This document shows, piece after piece, positions 17,753 to 26,603 of a DNA stretch of 64,000 nucleotides. Numbering within the stretch: position 1 is the first letter of the stretch; every line of letters begins with the position of its first letter. The position numbers were made by a program, and so were the translations under genes. The DNA lies in NCBI RefSeq assembly GCF_003583365.1, contig NZ_QXED01000009.1, positions 239,495 to 303,494 of the forward strand. The letters are read 5' to 3'. This stretch comes from Fibrisoma montanum (GTDB lineage Bacteria; Bacteroidota; Bacteroidia; Cytophagales; Spirosomataceae). The notes beneath the pieces are model-generated. The model saw only the letters and a program-made list of their open reading frames with translations, did not search any database and was not told where the DNA came from.

Positions 17753-18001
17753 TAGGTTATGAAAGCCAAGGCACCGTACCAACCACCAGGGTTAGCTAAA
17801 ACCAAGAAAGCGCTTATTAATTTAAATGAGGCTTTCTAAGAATTTTATCTTTACGTGATGTGAGTTATGCAACGGGTCCGGGAAATGTACAAGGTTTATT
17901 TAACTATAGATTTTGTACTTCTTGTAGAATAATAAAAGAAGCGTTAGTGAGCTGATGTATATCTAGGCTTATATAAGTTGAAATAGTTCAGATAGTAATG
18001 G

Positions 18002-19462
18002 TTAGTTACTTCCTGCGGTTATGGCCTTTTCAATTTTCGCGGCAACGCCCTGACTGGGCCGATCAGCGAAGTTTTCGATAATGTTTCCGTCTGGACCAAT
18101 CAGCACATAATGAGGGTATGTGCTCACTATATATTTTTCAGTCAACGTTTTTGTCCAGGCACGATTAGCATATAAATCAATGGTTTTTAAACCAAACCGT
18201 TTCGAGGCTGCTTTCCACTTGGGCAATTGTTGGTCATCGGCGGCTCCCGGAGTACCGATGCAGATACTAACAATTTTAACTGGTTTGCTCTTGAATTGCT
18301 CAACCAGTTTGTTTTCATAAGGCATCTCCTTAATGCATCCCCCACAGGTCGTGAACCAGAAACTTAGGTATACTACCTGACCTTTATACTGACTGAGCGT
18401 TATCAGAGAATCATTCGCATCGACTAACGCGAAATTGGGGGCTTTGTCACCGGACCGAAGCACTTTCACACTACTACTAGCGCGTTGTTTAATGTAATCG
18501 ACCAAGTATTGATGTTGAGTAGGAAATTGTTCTTTAAACTTTGTCTCAACCCAATTTGGATTGTCTACTGAGCCGCTTAGCTCCCAGATTTCAAAAAAAG
18601 ATCCTGCATTTTGCCCTAATTCCTTTTTGGCATAATCAATCAGGGCTTGTAATGAAGGTTTTTGTTCAGATTGACGTATTTCCCAGAAGAGTTGTTCACG
18701 TAAGAATCGTAGGTAGTCATACTGGTATATTGCAGTCTGATTATTTACCTTGATTCGTTTTTTAAACGCGTAATATGAAGCCGGAATCACCTGCTTTTTC
18801 TTTTGATAGTCGGTCTGGTACCAAACCATATACACCCTAAGCCAAGCGTCTGAATAATTTAGGGCATTTGTTTCGTACGTTTTGAACCAATCGGGTAACG
18901 TGTGCTTCTTCTGATAATCCATCCAGAACTGATACTGTTTCTGGTAGGTTTCATCCATCATTTTTTTAAAAGGAACGAGATTGGCAGCCCGCATTCCCTC
19001 GTTCATACTAGCTTGCAGAGGATCATCCAGCAATCGCGTCTTGGCTTGATAATACTGTTGAATTTCCTTGTTTTTGCCCTCGAAGGCGACAGATGGCTGA
19101 TTAGGGTTCTTACCGTGTTTCGCTAAAATGAAAAGATTAACTGTATCACCAGGAGCCCCAACGATCTGATACGTGGAATCGGCAATCGTGATGAACGATT
19201 TGCCTACAGTTCTGGATGGGCTATTTAGAAAAATCTCGTTTCGGTTAATTGTTATAGAGTCTCGAACAGAACTTACATCATACTGGGGGAAGCTATGATA
19301 GGTATCTAACTTTACAGGAAGAGTTTCAGCTTGTGGCACCGACTTAATGTGCACCGTAAGCACCCCTGCAAGATCCAGTTTCGGAAGCGGTGCCTCTTTA
19401 GACTGGGCCACACAGTTGGTTAAACTAAAAACGAGCATGAAAGCAGTCGGTAATGATTTCAT
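18002..19462 (-). CDS. TlpA-like thiol-disulfide oxidoreductase with long N-terminal domain
   Basis: 486 residues with an N-terminal signal peptide (MKSLPTAFMLVFSLTNCVAQ; the Cys near the cleavage site might make it a lipoprotein). Residues ~30-330 form a domain common to Bacteroidota TlpA-type proteins, with strands early and helices late. The C-terminal thioredoxin fold starts at GDKAPNFALVDANDS near 342. The active site reads FTTCGGCIKEMPYE, a CxxC motif. The role is probably periplasmic thiol-disulfide exchange or cytochrome maturation. It is the only non-mobile gene in accessory module 3 apart from the 222-residue unknown. Confidence 0.85.
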   Translation of the reverse strand: MKSLPTAFMLVFSLTNCVAQSKEAPLPKLDLAGVLTVHIKSVPQAETLPVKLDTYHSFPQYDVSSVRDSITINRNEIFLNSPSRTVGKSFITIADSTYQIVGAPGDTVNLFILAKHGKNPNQPSVAFEGKNKEIQQYYQAKTRLLDDPLQASMNEGMRAANLVPFKKMMDETYQKQYQFWMDYQKKHTLPDWFKTYETNALNYSDAWLRVYMVWYQTDYQKKKQVIPASYYAFKKRIKVNNQTAIYQYDYLRFLREQLFWEIRQSEQKPSLQALIDYAKKELGQNAGSFFEIWELSGSVDNPNWVETKFKEQFPTQHQYLVDYIKQRASSSVKVLRSGDKAPNFALVDANDSLITLSQYKGQVVYLSFWFTTCGGCIKEMPYENKLVEQFKSKPVKIVSICIGTPGAADDQQLPKWKAASKRFGLKTIDLYANRAWTKTLTEKYIVSTYPHYVLIGPDGNIIENFADRPSQGVAAKIEKAITAGSN

Positions 19463-19641
19463 TTGAGCTCCAGTTTAAGTGTCGTAACAAAGACTATCAA
19501 ATTTAAACTAAATATTTAGTTTAGCAGTATTTTTTGTTTAATTCTGATAGAGCAAGTGTTTCTATCACCCTGTATCCGTCCCCTAAATTAATGCACCATA
19601 TTCCGTATGCTACTGGAATAGGTTTACAAAGGGGGACAAAG

Positions 19642-20532
19642 TTAGCTCGCAGGCTGGTATTGCACATTTCCGTACCGTATCTTTTTGTAAGGGTACCACT
19701 TCAGCCGGTGATAACCTGCTCGATTATGCGCCTGGTCAGGCGTCAGATAGTTCAATGACGCGTGCGGACGCAACGAGTTATACGCTCGGACCGCCTGCTC
19801 GACGGCCGCTTCGGCGGCTGCAAACGTAGCGAAGCCCTGCAGCCTGAAGTCTTCCTTCAACGAACGGATCACCCGCTCGGCCAGCGCATTCTCGTTGGGA
19901 TCACCCGACTCGGTCATACTGATGGTGATCCTGGCCTTACTCAACCGGTCTACATAGGCTCCAGAACAATATTGAACGCCCCGGTCGGAGTGGTGAATCA
20001 GAGCGTGGCTGGTTTTGCCACGACTGGAAAGAGCCATCTCCAGAGCCGCTACCGGGCCTTTGGCTTCCAGAGTTCTATGGCATGACCAGCCCACAATCCG
20101 GCGCGAGTAAGCATCCATCATCACCGATAGATACGCGAAGCCAAACCCCGCCCGAATGTAGCTCAGATCACTCACCCACACTTGGTTAGGCTGGTCGGGT
20201 TTGACATCCTTCACCTGATTGGGATACGTTGCTAAGTCATGTTGGGAATGGGTCGTCCGGACCCGGCAACGCTTTCTGGTTAACAATAACCCGTTCATCT
20301 TTAGCAAATTATGCAATTTATCGCGCCCTAGCTTGATTTGATGAGAAGCCAGGAAGTCCAGCATCAATTCATATAATTTAGTCGTTCCCAGGCCCGCAAC
20401 CTGTCTTCGCAATCGTTTGACTTCAGCCAGTACAATCGCAGCCTGAAAGCCTTGTTTTTCCTCACGCCGGGTAGCCGCATACCAGGCTTGTCGTGTCAGC
20501 CCAAACAATCCACATAACTGCTCCATGCCCAC
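19642..20532 (-). CDS. IS3-family transposase OrfB
   Basis: 296 residues. An N-terminal helix-turn-helix segment (GLFGLTRQAWYAA) is followed by the rve integrase core. The DDE triad is present: Asp in VWVSDLSYI, Asp in HHSDRGVQYC and Glu in NENALAERVIRSLK. Length and motifs fit IS3-group OrfB. In active elements the product is made by frameshifting from orfA. Here orfA has an in-frame stop, so the element is probably immobile unless helped in trans. Confidence 0.9.
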   Translation of the reverse strand: MGMEQLCGLFGLTRQAWYAATRREEKQGFQAAIVLAEVKRLRRQVAGLGTTKLYELMLDFLASHQIKLGRDKLHNLLKMNGLLLTRKRCRVRTTHSQHDLATYPNQVKDVKPDQPNQVWVSDLSYIRAGFGFAYLSVMMDAYSRRIVGWSCHRTLEAKGPVAALEMALSSRGKTSHALIHHSDRGVQYCSGAYVDRLSKARITISMTESGDPNENALAERVIRSLKEDFRLQGFATFAAAEAAVEQAVRAYNSLRPHASLNYLTPDQAHNRAGYHRLKWYPYKKIRYGNVQYQPAS

Positions 20533-20549
20533 CAGGGGATAGCGACGAG

Positions 20550-20945
20550 TCAGTTGGTCGATGGTTTGGTGCCAGACTTTTTTAAGATCGGGATCTGAAA
20601 CTGCTTTTCAGCAATTTGGATGGCCGTTTCGAAGGCCTCGGCTTTGCGTTTAAGCAGCTTGTTCTCGGCTTCGGTAGCGGCCAGCCGCTCCTCGAGGGCT
20701 TTGACGTAAGCCGGTTGGTTGTGCTTTTTCATGGATTTATAACAGCGATAGGGGTATAAATAAGGCGCTAATCGGTGCTTGAAATACCATCGGTTCAACT
20801 GACGTAATTCAGTCAGCGAGATGTGCAGGTAGTGCTGGATGTGGGCAGGCTAAGCGATTTCGGCTCGATAGACTTCAACGACCCTTCGCTTGAACTGAAG
20901 CGAATTTCGACTTTTTTTATTTCGTTGTAATACGCTAATATACAT
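20550..20945 (-). pseudogene. IS3-family OrfA interrupted by an in-frame TAG
   Basis: From ATG 20945 the frame reads MYISVLQRNKKSRNS and continues to EIA, then TAG at 20852-20850, then PAHIQHYLHISLTELRQLNR in the same frame, ending with a Leu/Glu-rich coiled coil (ALEERLAATEAENKLLKR). About 131 codons in all, the length expected for OrfA. A single nonsense codon at position 32 splits the DNA-binding part. A TTG at 20798 could start a truncated product lacking the helix-turn-helix. Confidence 0.8.
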
Positions 20946-21073
20946 AAGCTTACTGATTTAGTGTACACTGAAATCAGTAGCATACGAGTAGTTTTATAAC
21001 TACCATTATGTTATTCAATTAAAGTGAGAAATCTAGTCAAATGCTCTACTATTCAGTTATTTTAAAAGTCATA

Positions 21074-21742
21074 TTAATTTCGTTCGCAATAATTACCAAT
21101 AGCTTTTGCGCGAATTGCTGGGTCAACCTCTGAAAATAAAGTAGTTGTTTTGACTTGGTACTTCTGCAACATCAAAAATTCTTCACTCCACTGCTTTGTC
21201 TGATACTGAGTATAATCTAAACCTAATTTGCGCATCCATTCCATCGTGATTCGATGATGAACGAAAGCCACATTGAAATGCGTTAACCAGCCCAAGTGCT
21301 TAACCTGTTCGTAAGTCGCATATTCTTTATAATAATCTGCTAGTGCCCCTCCCCAATAAACTACCCAAGTTGCATCTTGAGGTATCTTGTCATAGTCAAA
21401 AGGCTCATCTGACTGGTTGTTGAGGATTTTAGATTCTGGAAGTAAATGATCAAAGGGAATAAGAGGTAAATAACCTACGGCTTTCCATCGGACTTCACCT
21501 TTTCGTTGAGGAGGAGTACCCATAGATAACAGATGACTTGTCAGCAAGTCAAACTGTTGGAAATGCTCAAGTTCAAACTTTTTGAGGGCAACTTCTGAGC
21601 GATAATCTAATATCTTCAACAAGAATGACGGTGATACATGACCTAATTGATTGGGGTCAATTGTTTGTACATAAGCATATCCTAATTGATTAGTTAGAGG
21701 TACTTCCCACACTAACCCTTGATAGCCGTTTTCTAGCTTCAT
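21074..21742 (-). CDS. Hypothetical protein, promoter region split by an IS
   Basis: 222 residues starting at ATG 21742 (MKLENGYQGLVWEVP). A longer frame upstream exists only inside the IS at 21772-23260; restoring the pre-insertion sequence gives an in-frame stop before this ATG, so 21742 is the most likely start. The N-terminal part (QGLVWEVPLTNQLGYAYVQ) resembles beta-rich immunity-protein-26-like sequences, but the match is weak and should not be taken as a function. The IS landed about 30 bases upstream of the start and has probably removed the native promoter. Confidence 0.55.
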   Translation of the reverse strand: MKLENGYQGLVWEVPLTNQLGYAYVQTIDPNQLGHVSPSFLLKILDYRSEVALKKFELEHFQQFDLLTSHLLSMGTPPQRKGEVRWKAVGYLPLIPFDHLLPESKILNNQSDEPFDYDKIPQDATWVVYWGGALADYYKEYATYEQVKHLGWLTHFNVAFVHHRITMEWMRKLGLDYTQYQTKQWSEEFLMLQKYQVKTTTLFSEVDPAIRAKAIGNYCERN

Positions 21743-21771
21743 CGAAAACCGAAATTTGTTGTATAAGTGGC

Positions 21772-23260
21772 GTGGCTGTTGCAAAAGTAACTCCTTAGGA
21801 GAATAGTAGGTTAAAAGCTTATGCTCGGCTATCATCCATCGAATACCTCGCTGGTTAAACTCCTGCCAGCCCACCACTTCTACCTCCAACTGCTACAGGA
21901 GGTCGACTTTAGCTTCATCAGACCCCTGTTTGAGCCCTTTTATAGCACCATTGGAAGACCCTCCATCGATCCAGTGGTGTTCGTTAAGCTTCTGCTGGTG
22001 GGCCACTTTGAGAACATCACTTCGGATCGTAAACTAATGGACTTGGCTAAACTGCATCTGGGCATCCGCACCTTTGTTGGGTACGGGTTGGAACAGCCCT
22101 TGCCCTGCCACAGCACCCTGTCACGGACCCGCCAGCGTATCCCGACTTCGATTTTTGAAACTTGCTTCAGCCACATCGTCGGCTTGTGCGTCCACAAAGG
22201 GCTCGTCAGCGGCCACACCCAGGTGATTGATTCAGCTTACATCAAAGCCAATGCGTCCATGAGTCGGCTTAAGCCTAAGCCTGCCGTCTGGTCGTCGGAG
22301 GCCAATCCCAGGTTAAGTAAGCCAAACGCCCCTCGGCTAACCGCTTCAGCGGACCGCTTACAGCACATCCACCGGTTTCACAAAAACATCCTGAAAGCAG
22401 CGCCTGACAAAGCAGGGCAACTCGTCAGCAATCTCACTCATTATAGTCCGACCGATCCCGATGCCCGCATTGCCTTCAAAACAGGCAAACCCCGCCAGTT
22501 AGCCTACATGGCTAATGTGAGCGTAGATGTAGCCCAATATGTAATTACTCATATTGAGGCCGGCCGGGCAGACTGGCGTGATAGCCGGTATCTTTTATCA
22601 ATTGTCGATACCACACAAGATCGATTGAAAGCGTTTGGCGTTGCCATGAGCAACGTCGTGGCTGATGCTGGTTATTGTTCAGGGGAAAATTATGAACAAC
22701 TCGAACTCCGAGCACTGACTGGTTTTATTCCTCCCCACGGGAAGTACAAGGTCGAGCGTTCAGATTTTACTTACGATGTCGTCAGCGATAGTTATACCTG
22801 CAGTCAGGGTAAACGATTGGCCTTTGATCGACTAGTCGTTGATAAGCAAGGCAATCCCAAGAAGCGTTATCTAGCTAAAGCATCTGATTGTAAGAATTGT
22901 CCTCTCAGCAAGCAGTGTAAGGGTAAGAAAGCGAAGGAAAAGCGGTTGCATCACACCTACTACAAAGCTCAGTACGAGCGCATGATAGGTCGGTTATCGA
23001 GTCGGTTCGGCAAGCGGATGATGCGCGTGCGGTCGGCGACGGTCGAGCCGGTCTTAGGTAGTCTGATCAACTACTATGGCCTACGTCAAATCAATACTCG
23101 AAGCCGTGAAGCCGCAGTTAAGGTAATGTATGTGGCGGCTATGGCCTACAATCTAAAGAAGTACCTACGCTTTACGCCCTGTGAACAAAGCGGAATGGTA
23201 ATTGCCCTACCAATACCTGATCAATTATCTTTTGTATTGATCTACTTTTGCAACAGCCAC
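21772..23260 (+). mobile_element. IS1182-type insertion sequence
   Basis: A 1489-bp element with perfect 18-bp terminal inverted repeats (GTGGCTGTTGCAAAAGTA at 21772-21789 and its complement at 23243-23260). It is flanked by a direct repeat TGGC (21768-21771 and 23261-23264), a 4-bp target duplication. It carries one transposase gene on the + strand. The perfect ends and intact duplication suggest a recent insertion. It sits only about 65 bases from the 3' end of the CvfB-like gene. Confidence 0.92.
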
Positions 23261-23845
23261 TGGCTTTATGTTAACCTACAGCTAATATATGATAAATGTA
23301 CTGCTTCCGGAAAACCATATTCTCCTTCAAACCAACCGAATTCCATCGGGCTCGATTCGGATTGCCCGCTCTTTGTACAGCGCCCCAATCGCCTTCTTGA
23401 ACGTCTTTTTGCTCATTTCGAGGGCTCGGTAGATCGCTTCGGGGGCGCTTTCGTCGTTCAGGGGCAGGAAACCGCCTGCCGCTTTCAGCTTGTCCAGGAT
23501 AAGCTGTGCATTGGGCTCAATGCCTTCATAGCCCGGCTTTTGCAGGGTAACGTCAGCTCGCTTATCAGGGCGGATGGTTTTAATGTACCCCTCCAACCGG
23601 TCGCCTACAGTTACGCGTTTGAACAGTTCGTTGGCGTACAGAAGACCCCGGTACTGGTTGTTGATGATGACGTTGTAGCCAAGATCCGTTCGCTCATACA
23701 CCATCAGGTCCACGGTCTGCCCGGCTTCCAGATCGGAGGCATCGTCGTCGAGAAAGGAGTTGATCCGGCTGGATGCCACCAGCCGCCCCGTATCCCGGTC
23801 GAGGTAAAGAAATACGACGTACCGCTGCCCGACCTTCATCGGTAG
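21821..23845 (+). CDS. IS1182-family transposase, frame open through the IS end
   Basis: Conserved transposase sequence runs from residue 1 to about 455: the N-terminal DUF772-like region (FIRPLFEPFYSTIGRPSID, HSTLSRTRQR), the catalytic core (VIDSAYIKANAS, NVVADAGYCSGENYE) and the C-terminal block (RSREAAVKVMYVAAMAYNLKKY). No stop codon lies inside the element: the frame passes through the right inverted repeat and continues antisense to the CvfB-like gene, giving a nominal 674 residues. The last ~200 residues are therefore not transposase. Either the native stop was lost by mutation or the product carries a junk tail. The ATG at 21821 lies 49 bases inside the left end. Confidence 0.85.
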   Translation: MLGYHPSNTSLVKLLPAHHFYLQLLQEVDFSFIRPLFEPFYSTIGRPSIDPVVFVKLLLVGHFENITSDRKLMDLAKLHLGIRTFVGYGLEQPLPCHSTLSRTRQRIPTSIFETCFSHIVGLCVHKGLVSGHTQVIDSAYIKANASMSRLKPKPAVWSSEANPRLSKPNAPRLTASADRLQHIHRFHKNILKAAPDKAGQLVSNLTHYSPTDPDARIAFKTGKPRQLAYMANVSVDVAQYVITHIEAGRADWRDSRYLLSIVDTTQDRLKAFGVAMSNVVADAGYCSGENYEQLELRALTGFIPPHGKYKVERSDFTYDVVSDSYTCSQGKRLAFDRLVVDKQGNPKKRYLAKASDCKNCPLSKQCKGKKAKEKRLHHTYYKAQYERMIGRLSSRFGKRMMRVRSATVEPVLGSLINYYGLRQINTRSREAAVKVMYVAAMAYNLKKYLRFTPCEQSGMVIALPIPDQLSFVLIYFCNSHWLYVNLQLIYDKCTASGKPYSPSNQPNSIGLDSDCPLFVQRPNRLLERLFAHFEGSVDRFGGAFVVQGQETACRFQLVQDKLCIGLNAFIARLLQGNVSSLIRADGFNVPLQPVAYSYAFEQFVGVQKTPVLVVDDDVVAKIRSLIHHQVHGLPGFQIGGIVVEKGVDPAGCHQPPRIPVEVKKYDVPLPDLHR

Positions 23846-24157
23846 CTGCTGCTCTTTCAGCGGCACGAGCAGGTCTTTTTCCAGTCCCCAGTCGAGGAAC
23901 GCGCCGAAATTCGTCACGGATACAACTTCCAGGAAGCCAAATTCATCGCGCTCCACATACGGCCGGCGGGTCGTGGCAACGGGTCGGTCTTCGGAATCGG
24001 TGTAGACAAATACGTCGATCATGTCGTCGATCCGCAGCGTTTCCGGTACGTATTTATTGGGCAACAATATGTCGTTCCCGTCCCGATCGCCCAGAAAAAC
24101 GCCGACGCTGGTTTCCCGCAGCGCCCTTAACCGATTCATTTGTCCAATTCTAATCAT
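23327..24157 (-). CDS. cvfB: CvfB-like S1 RNA-binding protein
   Basis: 276 residues. The order matches the CvfB/YitL family: an N-terminal S1-like barrel (LRETSVGVFLGDRDGNDILLP), a second S1 domain (VVSVTNFGAFLDWGLEKDLLVP), a third beta domain (YNVIINNQYRGLLYANE) and a C-terminal winged helix with MSKKTFKKAIGALYKERAIRI. The role is probably RNA binding in post-transcriptional control. It is tail-to-tail with the M24 peptidase gene 16.6 kb away. Its last ~50 codons are also found, diverged, at 7944 and 17494. The IS1182-type element lies just downstream. Confidence 0.88.
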   Translation of the reverse strand: MIRIGQMNRLRALRETSVGVFLGDRDGNDILLPNKYVPETLRIDDMIDVFVYTDSEDRPVATTRRPYVERDEFGFLEVVSVTNFGAFLDWGLEKDLLVPLKEQQLPMKVGQRYVVFLYLDRDTGRLVASSRINSFLDDDASDLEAGQTVDLMVYERTDLGYNVIINNQYRGLLYANELFKRVTVGDRLEGYIKTIRPDKRADVTLQKPGYEGIEPNAQLILDKLKAAGGFLPLNDESAPEAIYRALEMSKKTFKKAIGALYKERAIRIEPDGIRLV

Positions 24158-24399
24158 GTGGTGTCAACAACAATACGCAGGTCCTGTTTGGCCGCGAACC
24201 GGTGCAAAGTTCGCTAATTTCGGCGGTGAATGGTACGTTCGCCTACGCCTTTTCGCGGCTTCCGGCTCTCGAACGGACACCCGGGCCGGCTGCCCGTTCC
24301 TCACGAATTTGTAAACAGCTTGCTCAAAATGGGGGTTATCCATTAGGTAGAGGTTTTTCACTATTTTTCCGGACATTTTTGCCGACAGCACTTTACATT

Positions 24400-26466
24400 A
24401 TGGCTAAACAAAAACCCGCAACCGACGACGTATCCACCTCGACGCATCCCAAAACGGCCAGTCGGGCCCGCAAGCTCAAAGCAGCCGACGACGCCGTTCA
24501 GGCCGCTGTCGTTCACGCCCAGACGACGCCCGAACCGACGGTATGGGAGCAACCAGCCCCTCAATCAGGGATGTATTCCCGCTTTACCGACTTCGACATC
24601 TATCTCTTTCGGGAAGGTAAACACACCCGGTTATACGAGAAATTCGGCTGCCACGTGGTGGAGCATAACGGCGTCATCGGAACGTATTTCGCCGTATGGG
24701 CACCCTCGGCGAAATACGTATCGGTGATCGGTAATTTCAACACCTGGGACCGGGGTACACACGCCATGAATGTCCGTTGGGACAGTTCGGGAATCTGGGA
24801 AATTTTCATTCCGCACATCGGCCGGGGTGAGGTATATAAGTACTTCATCGTTCACGAAAGTGGCCGCGAGCTTGAGAAAGGCGACCCCTACGCCCACCGC
24901 TGGGAACTACCCCCGCAGACGGCGTCGGTGGTGTGGGATACCTGGTACGAGTGGAACGATCAGGCGTGGCTGGACAACCGCCGGAAAGCCAACGCGCTCA
25001 ACGCGCCGATCTCGGTCTATGAAGTGCACCTGTCGTCCTGGCGACGCGACCCGTCGGACCCGGACCGCGAACTGACGTACCTCGAAATTGCCGATGCGCT
25101 CGTCCCCTACGTCAAAGACATGGGCTTCACGCACGTCGAGTTCATGCCGGTCATGCAGTACCCGTACGCGCCGTCGTGGGGCTACCAGATCACGGGCTAC
25201 TACGCGCCCAGCAGCCGTTTTGGTACCCCGCAGGAGTTCATGACCCTGATTGAACGGCTGCACCAGGCCGGCATTGGCGTGTATCTCGACTGGGTGCCTT
25301 CGCACTTCCCCGGCGATGCCAACGGGCTGTACGAGTTCGACGGTTCGCACCTGTACGAACACCCCGACCCGCGCAAAGGCTACCACCCCGACTGGAAAAG
25401 CTATATTTTCAATTATGGCCGCAACGAAGTCCGTTCGTTTCTGCTGTCGAACGCGCTGTTCTGGCTCGACCGCTTTCACGCTGACGGGCTGCGGGTCGAT
25501 GCCGTAGCATCGATGCTGTATCTCGACTACTCCCGGAATGCGGGCGAGTGGGAGCCAAACGTATTTGGTGGCCGCGAAAACCTGGAAGCCATCTCACTCT
25601 TTAAAGAGATTAACCAGGCCGTTTACCGGGAATTCCCGGATGCGCAAACCGTAGCCGAAGAATCGACGGCCTTTCCCGGCGTATCGCGACCAGTGTTTGC
25701 GGGCGGACTGGGCTTCGGTATGAAGTGGATGATGGGCTGGATGAACGACACCCTCCGGTACTTCGAGCGCGACCCGGCTTTCCGCAAGTACCACCAGGAC
25801 GAATTTACGTTCAGTACCGTCTACGCCTTCACCGAAAACTTTATGCTGCCGCTGTCGCACGATGAGGTGGTGTACGGTAAAAAATCGCTGGTGTATAAAA
25901 TGCCAGGCGACGAATGGCAGAAGTTTGCGAACCTGCGGCTGCTCTTCAGCTACATGTTTACCCACTCGGGGACCAAACTGCTCTTCATGGGCGGGGAATT
26001 CGGCCAAACCCACGAGTGGAAATACGACGTTAGCCTGGACTGGCACCTGCTGGAGTTTGCACCCCACAAAGGCATGGCGGCCTGCGTAAAAGCACTCAAC
26101 AACCTGTACCGGACAGAGCCGGCACTCTATGAGAAAAACTTTTCGTCGGAAGGGTTCGAGTGGATCGACACCACCGACCGCACGAACAGTGTCCTGACCT
26201 ACGCCCGCAAGGGAGAACGCCCGGAAGATACGCTGCTGATCGTGCTGAACATGACCCCGGTTCCGCGGCCGGACTACCGCATCGGCGTACCGACGGAAGG
26301 CGCCTACCGGGAAATCTTCAACAGCGACGCGCGGGAGTTCTACGGCAGTGGCGTTGTCAACGCTGAGCCGATCCCATCCGAAGCGGAAAAATGGCACGGC
26401 CGGGCCCAGTCGATCTGCCTGAACGTACCACCCCTGGGGGCCGTGGTACTGAAAATTAACGACTGA
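24400..26466 (+). CDS. glgB: 1,4-alpha-glucan branching enzyme (GlgB)
   Basis: 688 residues, a GH13 enzyme that introduces alpha-1,6 branches into glucan, completing the GlgE pathway in the cytoplasm. After an Ala/Lys-rich leader of ~60 residues comes a CBM48 module (YFAVWAPSAKYVSVIGNFNTWD near residues 95-120). The catalytic barrel follows with GLRVDAVASML (nucleophile Asp), TVAEESTAFPG (acid/base Glu) and PLSHDEVVYGK (third acid), then a C-terminal beta domain. ATG 24400 is preferred; a longer frame to 24202 crosses the divergent promoter region. It is divergent from the CvfB-like gene and separated from glgE and mak by 20 kb, although these genes are typically neighbours. Confidence 0.95.
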   Translation: MAKQKPATDDVSTSTHPKTASRARKLKAADDAVQAAVVHAQTTPEPTVWEQPAPQSGMYSRFTDFDIYLFREGKHTRLYEKFGCHVVEHNGVIGTYFAVWAPSAKYVSVIGNFNTWDRGTHAMNVRWDSSGIWEIFIPHIGRGEVYKYFIVHESGRELEKGDPYAHRWELPPQTASVVWDTWYEWNDQAWLDNRRKANALNAPISVYEVHLSSWRRDPSDPDRELTYLEIADALVPYVKDMGFTHVEFMPVMQYPYAPSWGYQITGYYAPSSRFGTPQEFMTLIERLHQAGIGVYLDWVPSHFPGDANGLYEFDGSHLYEHPDPRKGYHPDWKSYIFNYGRNEVRSFLLSNALFWLDRFHADGLRVDAVASMLYLDYSRNAGEWEPNVFGGRENLEAISLFKEINQAVYREFPDAQTVAEESTAFPGVSRPVFAGGLGFGMKWMMGWMNDTLRYFERDPAFRKYHQDEFTFSTVYAFTENFMLPLSHDEVVYGKKSLVYKMPGDEWQKFANLRLLFSYMFTHSGTKLLFMGGEFGQTHEWKYDVSLDWHLLEFAPHKGMAACVKALNNLYRTEPALYEKNFSSEGFEWIDTTDRTNSVLTYARKGERPEDTLLIVLNMTPVPRPDYRIGVPTEGAYREIFNSDAREFYGSGVVNAEPIPSEAEKWHGRAQSICLNVPPLGAVVLKIND

Positions 26467-26568
26467 CGAACCCGCTCATGTGGTTAATTGGCTGGCGGGA
26501 AATGGATGCTACGATAATATTCGTTGCCAGACGCTCCGGCTAACCAATTAACCACACAACCATTTGCC

Positions 26569-26576
26569 TATCTTTG
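26569..26576 (+). promoter_or_regulatory. Candidate Bacteroidota -7 box
   Basis: TATCTTTG matches the Bacteroidota -7 consensus TAnnTTTG exactly, 28 bases upstream of the ATG at 26604. No clear -33 TTTG is seen at the right distance, so this is only suggestive. A 13-bp inverted repeat (26479-26491 with 26544-26556) lies just upstream and may end glgB transcription. Confidence 0.4.
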
Positions 26577-26603
26577 CCCGCTTGAACGACCTGATACGTT
26601 TGC

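Larger units (their letters stand above)
19604..20986 (-). mobile_element. IS3-family insertion sequence (decayed)
   Basis: An element of about 1.38 kb. Inverted ends share CGTATGCTACTG (19604-19615) and its complement (20975-20986), with weaker similarity further in. It carries orfA (20550-20945, with an internal stop) and an intact-looking orfB (19642-20532). No clear target duplication was found. The ends are proposed from the inverted match and are not certain to the base. Confidence 0.75.

Noticed and set aside
17494..17805. 103-codon - strand frame across junction B
   Set aside because: Same reason as for junction A.
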